NCBI GenBank assembly: GCA_019428855.1
Contig: JAHYJV010000005.1
Coordinates: forward strand, 1 to 52,470
Reading direction: 5' to 3'
Origin: Patescibacteria group bacterium
GTDB taxonomy: Bacteria > Patescibacteriota > Minisyncoccia > JAHIHE01 > JAGLIN01
Length of the DNA: 52,470 bases
Under the pieces are notes generated by a model that saw only the letters and a list, made by a program, of their open reading frames with translations, did no database searches and had not been told where the DNA came from. Within the stretch, counting starts at the first letter, position 1. Each line of letters opens with the position of its first letter. Position numbers and translations under genes: made by a program. Below are positions 27,637-36,998 of this stretch, piece by piece.

Positions 27637-28818
27637 TTACACCTTAGTATCATTTAAGATAGCCTTAATCGAGTTTTTCAATTCTTGTTTGTATTTTTCC
27701 AGTGAATGGCGTTCTCTTGTGTCAAAAAAACATTCTAAACTTTTTTGTTTTAAGACATTCTCATCTTCTGCTAATATACTTCTTATTGTTTTGTTAATTT
27801 CTATTATATTTAGACCATTTATTAAGTAACCAAAATTATTTATATCAACACTGGTCTCTTTCGTAACAACTGGAATCAGTCCCTCCGCCATAACATTAAT
27901 TACAGACCCACCACCACCTTCTGCGCACGAAGGCAATATACAAAAAAGGCATTCTTTCATTAACTTTTCAAAGATCTTTGATTTTAAATCAACAAAACCA
28001 TAATATTTAACATTTGGCAAGTTATACAACTGCTCATAATATAGTTTCTCAAAATTTTTTTCCTTATTGAAATCTGCACAAATATGCAAATGCCAATTAG
28101 CATTTTTTTCAAACACTTCCAATAACAAATCCAATCCTTTGTGTATTAACCCAGGGCCACTAAACCATAAAAAATTAAACTTCGTTTCGTTATATTTTTT
28201 ATCGTTAATTATCTGTGCAATTGTTTTTTGAGGTATGATATCAATATATGATATAGGAATATTAAATATAGGCCCCTTATAATACTCTTTATAACTCTCC
28301 ACCGTATATTGATTTCCAAGAACAACCATTGCATCAGGTAGGGTCGTCTGTATTGACCATGCTTTTTCTACGATTCGTCCAGATTCTGGCAACCAAACAC
28401 CCATCTTCTCGTAAACTTCCTTTATCCTTTTTATTGAATTATTATTCTGCATGCAAATATGCATTCCCGTTCCATAATAAATTGTAATAATTCTGTTTGT
28501 TCGATTATAAAAACTATTACATAATGGGTCTCCAAAACCAAATACTAAGCTGTATTTACTATAATCAATTTTTCCTTCGTAGTTATAACTATAAACATCA
28601 ATATTATATTCCAACTCCTTAAAAACTTCTGCAATCATTAATGACTCGGCATAATTAGTATGTCTCAAAGAAAGATTGTTCATTGTAAATGGTTTGGTAA
28701 TATATGATATTAATACGGTTTTTTTATAATTAGTTTTATAATAATTTTTAATCGGCCTTTCTATTAATTTCTTGATTATTGTTGGCAAATATGAAGACAA
28801 TGTTTTTTTTACAGCCAT
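27637..28818 (-). CDS. GT4-like glycosyltransferase
   Basis: A 393-residue probable GT-B enzyme. The N-terminal half is divergent. The C-terminal half has FNFLWFSGPGLIHKGLDLLL, the donor loop with Lys, and LPSCAEGGGGSVINVMAEGL in place of the usual E-x7-E, with Glu retained at the first position. A family assignment by the C-terminal domain is fair; the donor and acceptor are unknown. It overlaps by 10 bases the end of a truncated glycosyltransferase ORF upstream. Confidence 0.7.
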   Translation of the reverse strand: MAVKKTLSSYLPTIIKKLIERPIKNYYKTNYKKTVLISYITKPFTMNNLSLRHTNYAESLMIAEVFKELEYNIDVYSYNYEGKIDYSKYSLVFGFGDPLCNSFYNRTNRIITIYYGTGMHICMQNNNSIKRIKEVYEKMGVWLPESGRIVEKAWSIQTTLPDAMVVLGNQYTVESYKEYYKGPIFNIPISYIDIIPQKTIAQIINDKKYNETKFNFLWFSGPGLIHKGLDLLLEVFEKNANWHLHICADFNKEKNFEKLYYEQLYNLPNVKYYGFVDLKSKIFEKLMKECLFCILPSCAEGGGGSVINVMAEGLIPVVTKETSVDINNFGYLINGLNIIEINKTIRSILAEDENVLKQKSLECFFDTRERHSLEKYKQELKNSIKAILNDTKV

Positions 28819-29147
28819 AGTTTTATTTTTATTAATATACTATCGATTTTAAATAATCTTCTAAAATAATTAAAATTAAATCTATTAAATCTGTAGAAAA
28901 TATTGAAATATTGTATTTTGTCAAGTTGAAATGAATGGCATATATAGGCAGGTCCTTTTAAATGCCTTGTGTATTCTATTTCTTTTTTTAACATTTTTAT
29001 AAAAGGAGAACTATATGAGCCTCTTGTTCCTTGAACTCCAATGTTTGAAATCATATTATAAACTGGAGTAATACAATATTTACTTTCAACAATACAATGA
29101 TAAAACCATTGATAGTCCCATGTATCTATTTTATTTTCATAAACCAA
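28809..29147 (-). pseudogene. C-terminal remnant of a nucleotide-diphospho-sugar glycosyltransferase
   Basis: The 112-residue open frame begins in mid-domain: NKIDTWDYQWFYHCIVESKY followed by NMISNIGVQGTRGS is the typical C-terminal region of GT-A-fold proteins of this sort, in which N-x-I-x-T-W-D-Y-Q-W precedes a Pro-x-x-N-L-I-S-N-I-G block. The N-terminal 200 or so residues with the nucleotide-binding site are missing, and the flippase stop lies only 45 bases upstream. I therefore read it as a truncated gene. The first ATG is probably not a natural start. Confidence 0.6.
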
Positions 29148-29191
29148 TTTATAACTTTTTAAAAATAAATTTTTTTATCATATTTATCATT

Positions 29192-30511
29192 TTACTTATA
29201 GTTTTTTAATATTCTAACGATTACACCAAGCGGGTTGATTGATTTTAGCATAAATATAGCTTGTTTTCGACTTCTTGGAATTAAACCTATAAAAAACACA
29301 GCTACAAAATACGATATTAAGGTTGCTATAGCGGCGCCGTTTATTCCGTATTTCGGTATTAAAATAAAATTCAAAATCAAATTAATTGTGGCACCAACAA
29401 AAGTTCCTAAAAAAGAAATTTTTGTAAAATTTTCAGCTATCAGCCATTGGCTGCTTACTACTCCCAAAAATACAAAAACTCCAGCCCAGATATAAATACT
29501 CAATACACTTGCGGCCGGCAAATAAGAGTCTCCATATAATGTTTTAATTATAAATGGCGAAAGAAATGTAACGGGTAGAGCAATAGCAACCGCTATCCAT
29601 ACCATTAAGTCATAGAGCTGCTGAAGGCGAAGATGATATAACTCTTCACTCTTCTTTTTTGCGTTAATAATCGCAGGAAAAAGAGAGCTGATAGCAGCTA
29701 TTGGTATAAAATACCACACCTCGCTTAATCTTACTGCGACAGCATAAAAACCAACTTCTTCGTTTCCAAGCATCACCTTGATTATTATCTGATCTATTTT
29801 CATATACAGCGTTATAGCTATACCTGATAATATTAAAGGCCATGAATCTTTCAAAAGAGATTTTGCAATCTTTAATCTAAATCTCCAAGCAAATACTCTT
29901 CCAACATTTTTTTTATATTGCCAGAGCAGACCGATTGTCAGAGTAATAACATCAATCAAGCTCGCTGCTGCAAACCAAAGCAAAGAAGCTTGAGACCAAA
30001 TCAAAAACAACTTAAAAAATGATGAAATCACTAATTGCATCATCTGTGCCTTGATAACATAACGAGATTTTACCGTTGCCTGAAAATTAAAATCAACAAC
30101 ATTAAATGCTTGAAAGATGTAGCTTGATGCAATAATTATAATCAAAATGTTGGTAAAATTGTCATTACCCAAAAAACACATTCCAGCAATAACCCCACCA
30201 AACATTAAAATAACGCCAACAAGTTTTAGGAAAAATACCGTTCCCAATAACTCATTCATTTTTTGCGGTGTTTTTACCAATTCGCGAACAATAATACCGT
30301 CTAAACCCAACGAAGCAATAGGTGAAAATAGCCCGACAAACGCTATCGCATAATTTAAAAGTCCATATTGACTTGGACCGAGGTAGCGGACGATATAAAC
30401 TCCAACCAACAGTCCTACTATAATCTGTATAATTCTTCCAACAAACAGCCAGCCGGTATTGGCAAAATATTTTTTAAATCCAGGATTATTCGTTAAATCA
30501 GATAGCAACAT
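29192..30511 (-). CDS. polysaccharide flippase (Wzx/RfbX type)
   Basis: A 439-residue polytopic membrane protein with about 12 to 14 hydrophobic segments. The start NPGFKKYFANTGWLFVGRII, then YIVRYLGPSQYGLLNYAIAF is the hallmark of oligosaccharide flippases of the MATE/MOP superfamily. The end NFILIPKYGINGAAIATLIS also matches. It would move lipid-linked glycan repeat units across the membrane for later polymerisation or attachment. It lies 13 bases from the fcl gene and is likely cotranscribed. Confidence 0.92.
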   Translation of the reverse strand: MLLSDLTNNPGFKKYFANTGWLFVGRIIQIIVGLLVGVYIVRYLGPSQYGLLNYAIAFVGLFSPIASLGLDGIIVRELVKTPQKMNELLGTVFFLKLVGVILMFGGVIAGMCFLGNDNFTNILIIIIASSYIFQAFNVVDFNFQATVKSRYVIKAQMMQLVISSFFKLFLIWSQASLLWFAAASLIDVITLTIGLLWQYKKNVGRVFAWRFRLKIAKSLLKDSWPLILSGIAITLYMKIDQIIIKVMLGNEEVGFYAVAVRLSEVWYFIPIAAISSLFPAIINAKKKSEELYHLRLQQLYDLMVWIAVAIALPVTFLSPFIIKTLYGDSYLPAASVLSIYIWAGVFVFLGVVSSQWLIAENFTKISFLGTFVGATINLILNFILIPKYGINGAAIATLISYFVAVFFIGLIPRSRKQAIFMLKSINPLGVIVRILKNYK

Positions 30512-30524
30512 ATTTTAGAAATGG

Positions 30525-31466
30525 TTATTTATAAATATTATCATAACTATCTAAAAACCATTTATAAGTTTTTTTTAAGCCACTATTAAGCGAAATTTTA
30601 GAAAACCACCCTGCTTGATTAAGTTTATCAATATTTAACAATTTTTGCAATGTTCCGTCTGGTTTTGTTAGGTCATTAATTATTTCACCCTCAAAACCAG
30701 TGATTTTTCCAATTAACAAAGAAAGTTCATTGATTGAAATATCTTCGCCAGAACCAATATTGATAATGTCTTTTTCATAATAATTATTCATCAAAAAAAC
30801 ACATGCATCAGCTAGATCATCAACATGCAAAAAATCTCTTCTTGGTTTTCCTGTACCCCAAATTACTACTTCTTTTTTATTATTAATTTTGGCTTCATGG
30901 AATTTTCTAATTAATGCAGGTACGACATGTGAACTTTCTAAATCAAAATTATCGTTTGGACCATACAAATTAGTTGGCATTACAGATATAAAATTAGTTA
31001 AATACTGCTTATTATAACTTTGACACATCTCTATGCCAGCTATTTTAGCGACTGCGTAGGCTTTATTTGTTTCCTCTAAATATCCGTTTAATAAATATTC
31101 TTCTTTTATCGGCTGAGGGCAATCTTTGGGATAGATACAAGAACTTCCCAAAAATAAAAGTTTTTTTACTTTATAAAGATAAGCATCGTGAATAATATTA
31201 TTTTGAATCAAAAGATTCTGATGTATAAAATCAGCAGGATAAGTATTATTTGCCAAAATTCCGCCCACTTTTGCAGCCGCAAGAAAAACATATTCTGGCT
31301 TTTCCCGCTTGAAGAAACTTCTGACCTCCGCACTATCCAACAAATCGAGTTCTCTTCTGGTCATGAATATGAGATTAGAATACCCCTCTTTTTCCAATCT
31401 TCGTTTTATAGCTGATCCAACTAACCCACGATGTCCAGCTATGTATATTTTAGATTTTTTATTCAT
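30525..31466 (-). CDS. fcl: GDP-L-fucose synthase
   Basis: A 313-residue SDR epimerase/reductase that converts GDP-4-keto-6-deoxy-mannose to GDP-L-fucose. It reads MNKKSKIYIAGHRGLVGSAI, LAAAKVGGILANNTYPADFI, the active-site GSSCIYPKDCPQPIKE, NKAYAVAKIAG (YxxxK), and PTNLYGPNDNFD, all diagnostic. I choose the ATG at 31466 because it precedes the normal N-terminus; an upstream ATG at 31496 adds 10 residues inside gmd. The gmd stop codon lies one base before this start, so the two enzymes of the pathway are translationally coupled. Confidence 0.95.
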   Translation of the reverse strand: MNKKSKIYIAGHRGLVGSAIKRRLEKEGYSNLIFMTRRELDLLDSAEVRSFFKREKPEYVFLAAAKVGGILANNTYPADFIHQNLLIQNNIIHDAYLYKVKKLLFLGSSCIYPKDCPQPIKEEYLLNGYLEETNKAYAVAKIAGIEMCQSYNKQYLTNFISVMPTNLYGPNDNFDLESSHVVPALIRKFHEAKINNKKEVVIWGTGKPRRDFLHVDDLADACVFLMNNYYEKDIINIGSGEDISINELSLLIGKITGFEGEIINDLTKPDGTLQKLLNIDKLNQAGWFSKISLNSGLKKTYKWFLDSYDNIYK

Positions 31467-31467
31467 T

Positions 31468-32502
31468 TTAATCGCTTTTGTTTTCTTTATAATCATTTTT
31501 AATCATTAATTTCACTAGTTCTTGAAATTTTACCTGAGGTTCCCAATTTAATTCCTTCTTTGCTTTTGAAGGATCCCCAACAAGCAAATCCACTTCAGCT
31601 GGTCGGAAATATTCAGAATCTATTTCTATAATCGTATTTCCGGTATTTTTATCGATTCCTTTTTCATTAATACCACATCCAGACCAAATTAAATTTATAT
31701 CAAGTTGCTTGCACGACTCTTCGACAAATTCACGAACAGAATGAGTCTCTCCAGTTGCCAGAATATAATCAGCTGGTTTTTCTTGTTGAAGCATAAGCCA
31801 CATTCCTTCAACATAATCCTTGGCATAGCCCCAATCTCTTTTTGCATCCAAATTTCCCAAATATAATGTCTTTTCCAAACCATTTTTTATTCGAGATAGT
31901 CCTCGAGTAATTTTACGAGTTACAAATGTTTCTCCTCTTCTTGGAGATTCATGATTAAACAATATGCCGTTACAAGCAAATAAATTATAACTCTCTCTAT
32001 AATTTTTTGTTATCCAATATGCGTATACTTTTGCACATCCGTATGGAGAACGAGGATAAAAAACTGTGTTTTCATTTTGTGGCACCTCCTGTACTTTTCC
32101 AAACATTTCTGAAGATGATGCCTGATAGAATTTTGTTTTAATCTTAGTCTCTTTAATGGCATCAAGCAATCTTAAAGTTCCAAGAGCAGTAATATCCGCC
32201 GTATATTCAGGAATATCAAAACTGACGCGCACATGCGACTGTGCTCCGAGGTTATATATCTCATCTGGCTTTATTTTTTCTAATAATCGAGAAAGGTTAC
32301 TCGCATCTGATAAATCTCCATAATGTAAAAATAAAGTTCTATTATTAATATGTGGATCTTGATATAAATGGTCGATTCTTCCTGTGTTAAAAGTTGAAGC
32401 ACGCCTAATAATACCATGTACTTCATAACCCTTCTCTAATAATAATTCCGCTAAATATGAACCATCTTGTCCAGTTATTCCTGTGATTAGTGCTTTTTTC
32501 AT
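31468..32502 (-). CDS. gmd: GDP-mannose 4,6-dehydratase
   Basis: A 344-residue SDR enzyme that makes GDP-4-keto-6-deoxy-D-mannose, the first step to GDP-L-fucose. Motifs are [57 protein letters not shown], the catalytic [22 protein letters not shown] and [19 protein letters not shown]. The frame extends 49 codons upstream to 32649, but that part is the residue of an unrelated broken oxidoreductase, so the ATG at 32502 is the real start. It is coupled to fcl downstream. Confidence 0.95.
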   Translation of the reverse strand: MKKALITGITGQDGSYLAELLLEKGYEVHGIIRRASTFNTGRIDHLYQDPHINNRTLFLHYGDLSDASNLSRLLEKIKPDEIYNLGAQSHVRVSFDIPEYTADITALGTLRLLDAIKETKIKTKFYQASSSEMFGKVQEVPQNENTVFYPRSPYGCAKVYAYWITKNYRESYNLFACNGILFNHESPRRGETFVTRKITRGLSRIKNGLEKTLYLGNLDAKRDWGYAKDYVEGMWLMLQQEKPADYILATGETHSVREFVEESCKQLDINLIWSGCGINEKGIDKNTGNTIIEIDSEYFRPAEVDLLVGDPSKAKKELNWEPQVKFQELVKLMIKNDYKENKSD

Positions 32503-32505
32503 ATC

Positions 32506-32955
32506 TTTTTTTGTAAAGAATAAATATAATTTATTTCTTCCAAGACACCTTTCCTTATTTCTTTTTTTTAAAGCTGTTATTGCTGGATGAAATAAAAGTA
32601 GATGCCCCACCATTAAAATCAATTTTTTCTTTTTTGCGATCTTTACCAACTCTTCACCATCTTTAATACTAAGAGATAAAGGTTTTTCGACAAAAAAATT
32701 TTTTAAGTGCCAAAAAAGACTGCTTTGCTAGCTTATAATGAGTTGACGCAGGGGAAGAAATCACAACTCCTTTTATATTTTTATCACTCAAAATATCATT
32801 AAAATTATTAGTGGTTTTTAATTTAGAGTAATCTTTCTTTCTTGCACTTAGAATGTTATCATCTAAATCACATATGATATCAAGAACTCCTAACTCATAA
32901 AAAACTCTCACTAAATTTTTACCCCAATAAACAGCACCAATTAATCCTATTTTTA
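32506..32955 (-). pseudogene. Gfo/Idh/MocA-family oxidoreductase, truncated and frameshifted
   Basis: The minus strand encodes KIGLIGAVYWGKNLVRVFYE, ICDLDDN, then [20 protein letters not shown], which is the NAD-binding half of a Gfo/Idh/MocA sugar dehydrogenase. A +1 shift in a T-run at about 32697 moves the following EKP segment ([20 protein letters not shown] and [20 protein letters not shown]) into the frame that runs into gmd. The C-terminal domain is absent because gmd begins immediately after, so even without the frameshift the gene is truncated. WlbA-type enzymes of this family often act in nucleotide-sugar pathways. No clear start codon remains at the 5' end. Confidence 0.75.
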
Positions 32956-32964
32956 TAACGCAAT

Positions 32965-34131
32965 TTATTTAACTAATTGTAAATATATTTTGTAAGTTCT
33001 ATCCACCATTTTCTGCACTGAAAAATTCTTTACGGTTTCCAAACCATTTTCTACAAATCTATTTCTAACTTTATCATCATCAATGAGAATCGAAATTTTA
33101 TCAGCTAAATCCTTAAAATCACCAGGATTAACCAAAAATCCATTTTCTTCATTAATAATCAATTCTTTTGGCCCTCCAACATTTCCACTAATTACGGGTA
33201 ATCGTGACGACATTGCCTCAAGAAATGTAATTCCAAATCCCTCTCTTATCGACGGCATAACATATAACAATGAACTTTTCATTTTTCTAATAACATATTT
33301 ATTTGATTTTTTGCCTTTAAATTCTACTCTGCCACTAATTCCAATTTTCAAAGCATATTCTTCTAAATATTTCTGATTTTGATCATTTCCAATCGCTATT
33401 ATTTTTAAATCAGAGTACCTTTCTTTTACTAGATTAAGGGAATTGAATAATGTAATTATTCCCTTTCTCTGCAGATTATTTCCGATTATTAATATGTGAT
33501 TATCTTTTTTGGTATTAGTTTCATCTTTCTCCAACTTTTCACAATTTAATTTTATTCCATTATATATTGTAAATACTTTTTTTTCATCTATTTTATAAAC
33601 ATCTATTAATCTTTTATTTATATGATCAGAAACTGCTATTATGGAATCTAACTTTCTTAAACAAGAATTTTCAATTACCTTAACTGTATTATAATAAACA
33701 TATCTTTTTACCCAATCATTATACGTCTTTTTGTAAAAAAAGATATTTTTACTAGAGCTCATAAATATATCATCGTGCGTTGTCCCAATAATCGGACTAT
33801 TGATTTTACCAAACAAAAGTTTCGTCCAAAAAAATTCTCTCGCATCTGTAAAATGTATTATGTCAAAATGATTATTTCTCAGAAGCTTTTTTAATGCTTG
33901 AGAAAATTGAAATGACAAGGTAAACCAATTACCATGAGATGGATCCCATTTTTTTCTTTGAACCTCTATTAACCTTACCTTTAAGCTTGAGAATTCTCTG
34001 AAATTTTCCTGTGGGCAAATAACGATAACTTCATTTCCTTGTTCTGCAACTGCATTTATTAAATTTGTAGAATATGTTCCAACTCCGCTGATGTAATTGC
34101 CGTATTGTTGTGTTATATAACAAATTTTCAT
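32965..34131 (-). CDS. GT4-family glycosyltransferase
   Basis: A 388-residue GT-B enzyme from the ATG at 34131 (MKICYITQQYGNYISGVGTY), the normal start of the family; the frame extends 14 codons more but overlaps the upstream gene. Motifs are DIIHFTDAREFFW, IIGTTHDDIFM, IIAVSDHINKRLI, ILIIGNNLQRKGIITLFNSL and PSIREGFGITFLEAMSSRLP with the E-x7-E pair. Role in surface-glycan assembly is inferred from the locus. Donor unknown. Confidence 0.88.
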   Translation of the reverse strand: MKICYITQQYGNYISGVGTYSTNLINAVAEQGNEVIVICPQENFREFSSLKVRLIEVQRKKWDPSHGNWFTLSFQFSQALKKLLRNNHFDIIHFTDAREFFWTKLLFGKINSPIIGTTHDDIFMSSSKNIFFYKKTYNDWVKRYVYYNTVKVIENSCLRKLDSIIAVSDHINKRLIDVYKIDEKKVFTIYNGIKLNCEKLEKDETNTKKDNHILIIGNNLQRKGIITLFNSLNLVKERYSDLKIIAIGNDQNQKYLEEYALKIGISGRVEFKGKKSNKYVIRKMKSSLLYVMPSIREGFGITFLEAMSSRLPVISGNVGGPKELIINEENGFLVNPGDFKDLADKISILIDDDKVRNRFVENGLETVKNFSVQKMVDRTYKIYLQLVK

Positions 34132-34147
34132 CTTTTTATTATTGGCC

Positions 34148-35377
34148 TTAATTATTCCATCTAAAATTAGCAATTATTTTCGCCATACTCTTTCCACTGC
34201 TATTCGCATCTAATCCATCTTGAAACAAAAAATAACCATTTTCAGCAATTTTCTCTCTTAATTTTTCATTACTTTTCAGTTTCAAGATTGCATTTTTAAG
34301 TGCTTCTGCATTTCTATTTTCACACAACATAATATTTTCACCATCTTCAAATAATTCTCTTATTGCCGGTGAATCTCCTGTAATCACCGCCTTTTTACAA
34401 GCAACTGCTTGAAATACCTTATTGGGAATAACTCTTAATGATTTATCTGTTCCGCCAAATATTCCTAAAACTGTATCGGCTTTATTAATTTCATTTACCA
34501 AGTCATTATACTCTATCCATTTGATAAAATCAATATTTTTAATTTCTAATTTATCGCTCAATCTTCTTATTTTGTGATACAACTGACCGCTACCGACCAT
34601 TTTAAATTTAATATCTTTTTCATTTTCAAGTAGTTTGGACGCTTTTATAATATATTCTAGGCCGTGAAGAGGAATATATTTTCCGATAAATAAAACTTGA
34701 AAATTATTATCTGCAAGAGAAGGCTTGGAAAACTTAGAACTTGTTAAGCTTATCTCACTAGAAGATCCTGAAATAAATTCAAGATGACTGTCTTGTTTAA
34801 AAGCTTTAATTGTTAGCGGATAAAAAACTTCTTCATCAGCTCCAACCCAAACTCTTTTAAATTTATCTCTATCTAGTTTAAATAAATCGCGAATATAATT
34901 GATGTGCTCCTTGGTATCAAAAACAACCACATCGGCCAATTGAAAAGATACTTTATCAAGTCGATATAAAAGTTTTGCAAACAAATTATTCCTTCCAGAA
35001 AGACCTCGGTCAATAATTGCTGTATCGTATAAAGACACAAGAGGCGCTAAGATTACTTTTGGCTTTTTTTTTCTCAAAAATAAAATTAATTTTAGAAAGA
35101 TTATATCCAATTGCCCAATATACCCCACAATGACAACATCATTTTTTTTGCAATTTTTCTGAAATCGAAAAAAAAGCATCAAATATGCCCAGACCATACC
35201 AAATCCCAATTTTAATAAAGAGAAGATTTTCAAAAATTTACCACTTTTGTTCCGATACTTTTCCCACAAAGGTTCATGACACTCAGTAATATCTATATTA
35301 TTTTTCCTTAGTCCCTTTATTATAATCCGATTTGAGGAATAATTTTTCTCATAAGTTCCGAAAAAACAAACTTTCAT
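34148..35377 (-). CDS. GT4-family glycosyltransferase with a 28-residue insert
   Basis: A 409-residue GT-B enzyme starting MKVCFFGTYEKNYSSNRIII. A hydrophobic helix at about 52-68 (LLKLGFGMVWAYLMLFF) may dip into the membrane. The donor domain has FQVLFIGKYIPLHGLEYIIK and a C-terminal E...E region VIPNKVFQAVACKKAVITGD. Between the usual KAFKQ-like linker and the NFQVLF strand lies an extra segment DSHLEFISGSSSEISLTSSK and a few more residues, encoded by a REP-type repeat (see separate entry). The insert sits in an interdomain linker and preserves the frame, so the enzyme could still be active. Confidence 0.85.
   Translation of the reverse strand: MKVCFFGTYEKNYSSNRIIIKGLRKNNIDITECHEPLWEKYRNKSGKFLKIFSLLKLGFGMVWAYLMLFFRFQKNCKKNDVVIVGYIGQLDIIFLKLILFLRKKKPKVILAPLVSLYDTAIIDRGLSGRNNLFAKLLYRLDKVSFQLADVVVFDTKEHINYIRDLFKLDRDKFKRVWVGADEEVFYPLTIKAFKQDSHLEFISGSSSEISLTSSKFSKPSLADNNFQVLFIGKYIPLHGLEYIIKASKLLENEKDIKFKMVGSGQLYHKIRRLSDKLEIKNIDFIKWIEYNDLVNEINKADTVLGIFGGTDKSLRVIPNKVFQAVACKKAVITGDSPAIRELFEDGENIMLCENRNAEALKNAILKLKSNEKLREKIAENGYFLFQDGLDANSSGKSMAKIIANFRWNN
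34709..34792 (-). repeat. REP-like element inserted in frame in a glycosyltransferase gene
   Basis: An 84-base (28-codon) segment interrupts an otherwise normal interdomain linker. Its promoter-distal part 34761-34788 reads, on the plus strand, GATCCTGAAATAAATTCAAG then ATGAC, matching GATTCTGAATCAAGTTCAGA then ATGACA at 11742-11767, the end of the intergenic inverted-repeat element. The length is a multiple of three and it has no stop in the coding frame. Confidence 0.65.
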
Positions 35378-35379
35378 AT

Positions 35380-36333
35380 CTAATTTTTAATAATCTTTCT
35401 AATTTTCAAATATTCTTCCTCTTTTTTATAATTGTTGGCAAACATTTCTCCGATAAGCCCTAATGATATAAGCTGAACGCCAACCATAATAAGCAGAATA
35501 CCAGCAATAAAAAGAGGTAATCTACTCTGAATTGAACCAGTAAATAGCCTTAAAAAGGTAATATATAAACTTATGATAAATCCCAGTCCGAGAGCTGCTG
35601 AGCCTATGCCACCGAAAAAATGAGCGGGTCTTTTGAAATATTTTGTGAGCATCATCACCGTCAACAGGTCTAGAAAACCATTCACAAATCTGATCGAACT
35701 ATATTTTGACTTGCCAAACTTTCTCTTTCGGTGATGAACTGGGATTTCACCAATTTTATATCCTTGATTTCTAACCATCACGGGAATGTACCGGTGCAGT
35801 TGACCATACAAATCAAGACCTTTGGCAACTTCGGACCTATATGCCTTAAAACCACAATTAAAATCATGAAGCTTTACTCTGGAAAATCGAGAAGTTATAA
35901 AATTAAAAAATTTTGAACTGCTGTTTTTTACAAACGAGTCTTGGCGATTTTTTTTCCAACCCGAAACCAAATCATATCCGTCTTCAATTTTGGCAAGAAA
36001 ATGAGGGATTTCCTTGGGATCGTCTTGTAAATCTGCGTCCATTGTAAAGATAATTTCTCCTTGTGCTTGGGTAAACCCTGCCCTAAAAGCTGCTGCTTTA
36101 CCAAAGTTTGTGCGAAAATTAATCCCAACAAGATGTTCTCTATCATTATTAAAAAGTTTCGCAATCGATTCTTGTGTCATGTCACTACTTCCATCGTTGA
36201 CAATTATAATTTCATAACTATCTGTAATTTTTTTTAAAACAGCTTTAATCTCATCGCACAAAAAAGGAAGATTTTCAGCTTCATTGTAAGCCGGAATAAC
36301 TATTGATATTTCCTTTAGAAATTCTTTTTCCAC
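35380..36333 (-). CDS. GT2 polyprenyl-phosphate glycosyltransferase (DPM1/ArnC-like)
   Basis: A 317-residue protein with a GT-A domain (ISIVIPAYNEAENLPFL, EIIIVNDGSSDMTQES, FTMDADLQDDPKEIPHF) followed by two membrane helices near the C-terminus (GIGSAALGLGFIISLYITFL and IAGILLIMVGVQLISLG). This design is that of enzymes that move a sugar from a nucleotide donor to undecaprenyl phosphate, which then serves as donor for GT-C enzymes such as the two membrane glycosyltransferases at 38384 and 39860. That pairing is a reasonable inference. The next gene starts 3 bases after the stop. Confidence 0.9.
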   Translation of the reverse strand: MEKEFLKEISIVIPAYNEAENLPFLCDEIKAVLKKITDSYEIIIVNDGSSDMTQESIAKLFNNDREHLVGINFRTNFGKAAAFRAGFTQAQGEIIFTMDADLQDDPKEIPHFLAKIEDGYDLVSGWKKNRQDSFVKNSSSKFFNFITSRFSRVKLHDFNCGFKAYRSEVAKGLDLYGQLHRYIPVMVRNQGYKIGEIPVHHRKRKFGKSKYSSIRFVNGFLDLLTVMMLTKYFKRPAHFFGGIGSAALGLGFIISLYITFLRLFTGSIQSRLPLFIAGILLIMVGVQLISLGLIGEMFANNYKKEEEYLKIRKIIKN

Positions 36334-36349
36334 TTTAATATACTATTAC

Positions 36350-36517
36350 TTGTTTAATTTAAAAACCTTAATAGACTGAATAGAACTATCTTCAAATATT
36401 AATTCCATATCATCAGAAAAATCATTCAAGTGCCTTAATTCTTCGTAATTATCTCTAATCCCAACATATCTTTGGTCAATTACAATATAGTTTATATTCC
36501 TTAATTTAGCAAATAAT
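36350..36517 (-). pseudogene. C-terminal ORF remnant next to a MITE
   Basis: On the minus strand an open stretch reads FAKLRNINYIVIDQRYVGIR and ends IFEDSSIQSIKVFKLNK before a stop at 36350. The D-x-x-I-x-V-x-K tail resembles the C-terminal end of membrane glycosyltransferases of the locus. It has no start and its upstream boundary coincides with the end of MITE copy 3 at 36521, so it looks like a gene cut by that element, with the rest lost. Assignment is weak because only about 55 residues remain. Confidence 0.4.
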
Positions 36518-36520
36518 TAA

Positions 36521-36900
36521 GGCCCTCCGCTAAAAACTGTGGTTGATAACTAAAGAAGTGATAAATTTATATCAAAATATTAACAATTCAGACCACTCCT
36601 TTGAAAAATGATATTTAATAAACTGTTTTAAGATGTCATCTCAAGTGACGAAGGAAGTCAAAAAATTCATTTTCATTGCACAAAATCTTATCCAATATCA
36701 ATCTACAGTTAAAAGCGACTAAATCTCTGGAAGTGTCAAATGTAGCGGGAGCGAAATTTAGCAGCAGTTTCATATGACACCTACTTTCCGTAGAACTCCA
36801 AAGCTGTATATTAATATTTTCTTTCGAACAAAACTACACAGCCAAAGTCGTATTAGCTTTTGATTCACTTCTTGACCACCACATGTTTTGACAAAAAGCC
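36521..36900 (-). repeat. GGCTC-ended MITE-like element, copy 3 (380 bp)
   Basis: Read on the minus strand, the element starts GGCTTTTTGTCAAAACATGT then GGTGGTCAAG at 36900 and ends ACTTCTTTAGTTATCAACCA then CAGTTTTTAGCGGAGGGCC at 36521. Both ends match copies 1 and 2. The interior is non-coding. It abuts the remnant ORF at 36350-36517. With the 98 bases to ugd, it fills the gap 36518-36998. Confidence 0.6.
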
Positions 36901-36998
36901 ATTTTATTACATTCTCAACGCATATATATAGCATCAAGAATCAATGCTTTTCTGCAATTGAATATAAATTTTCTAACAGCTATCAAGCTATAATTATA

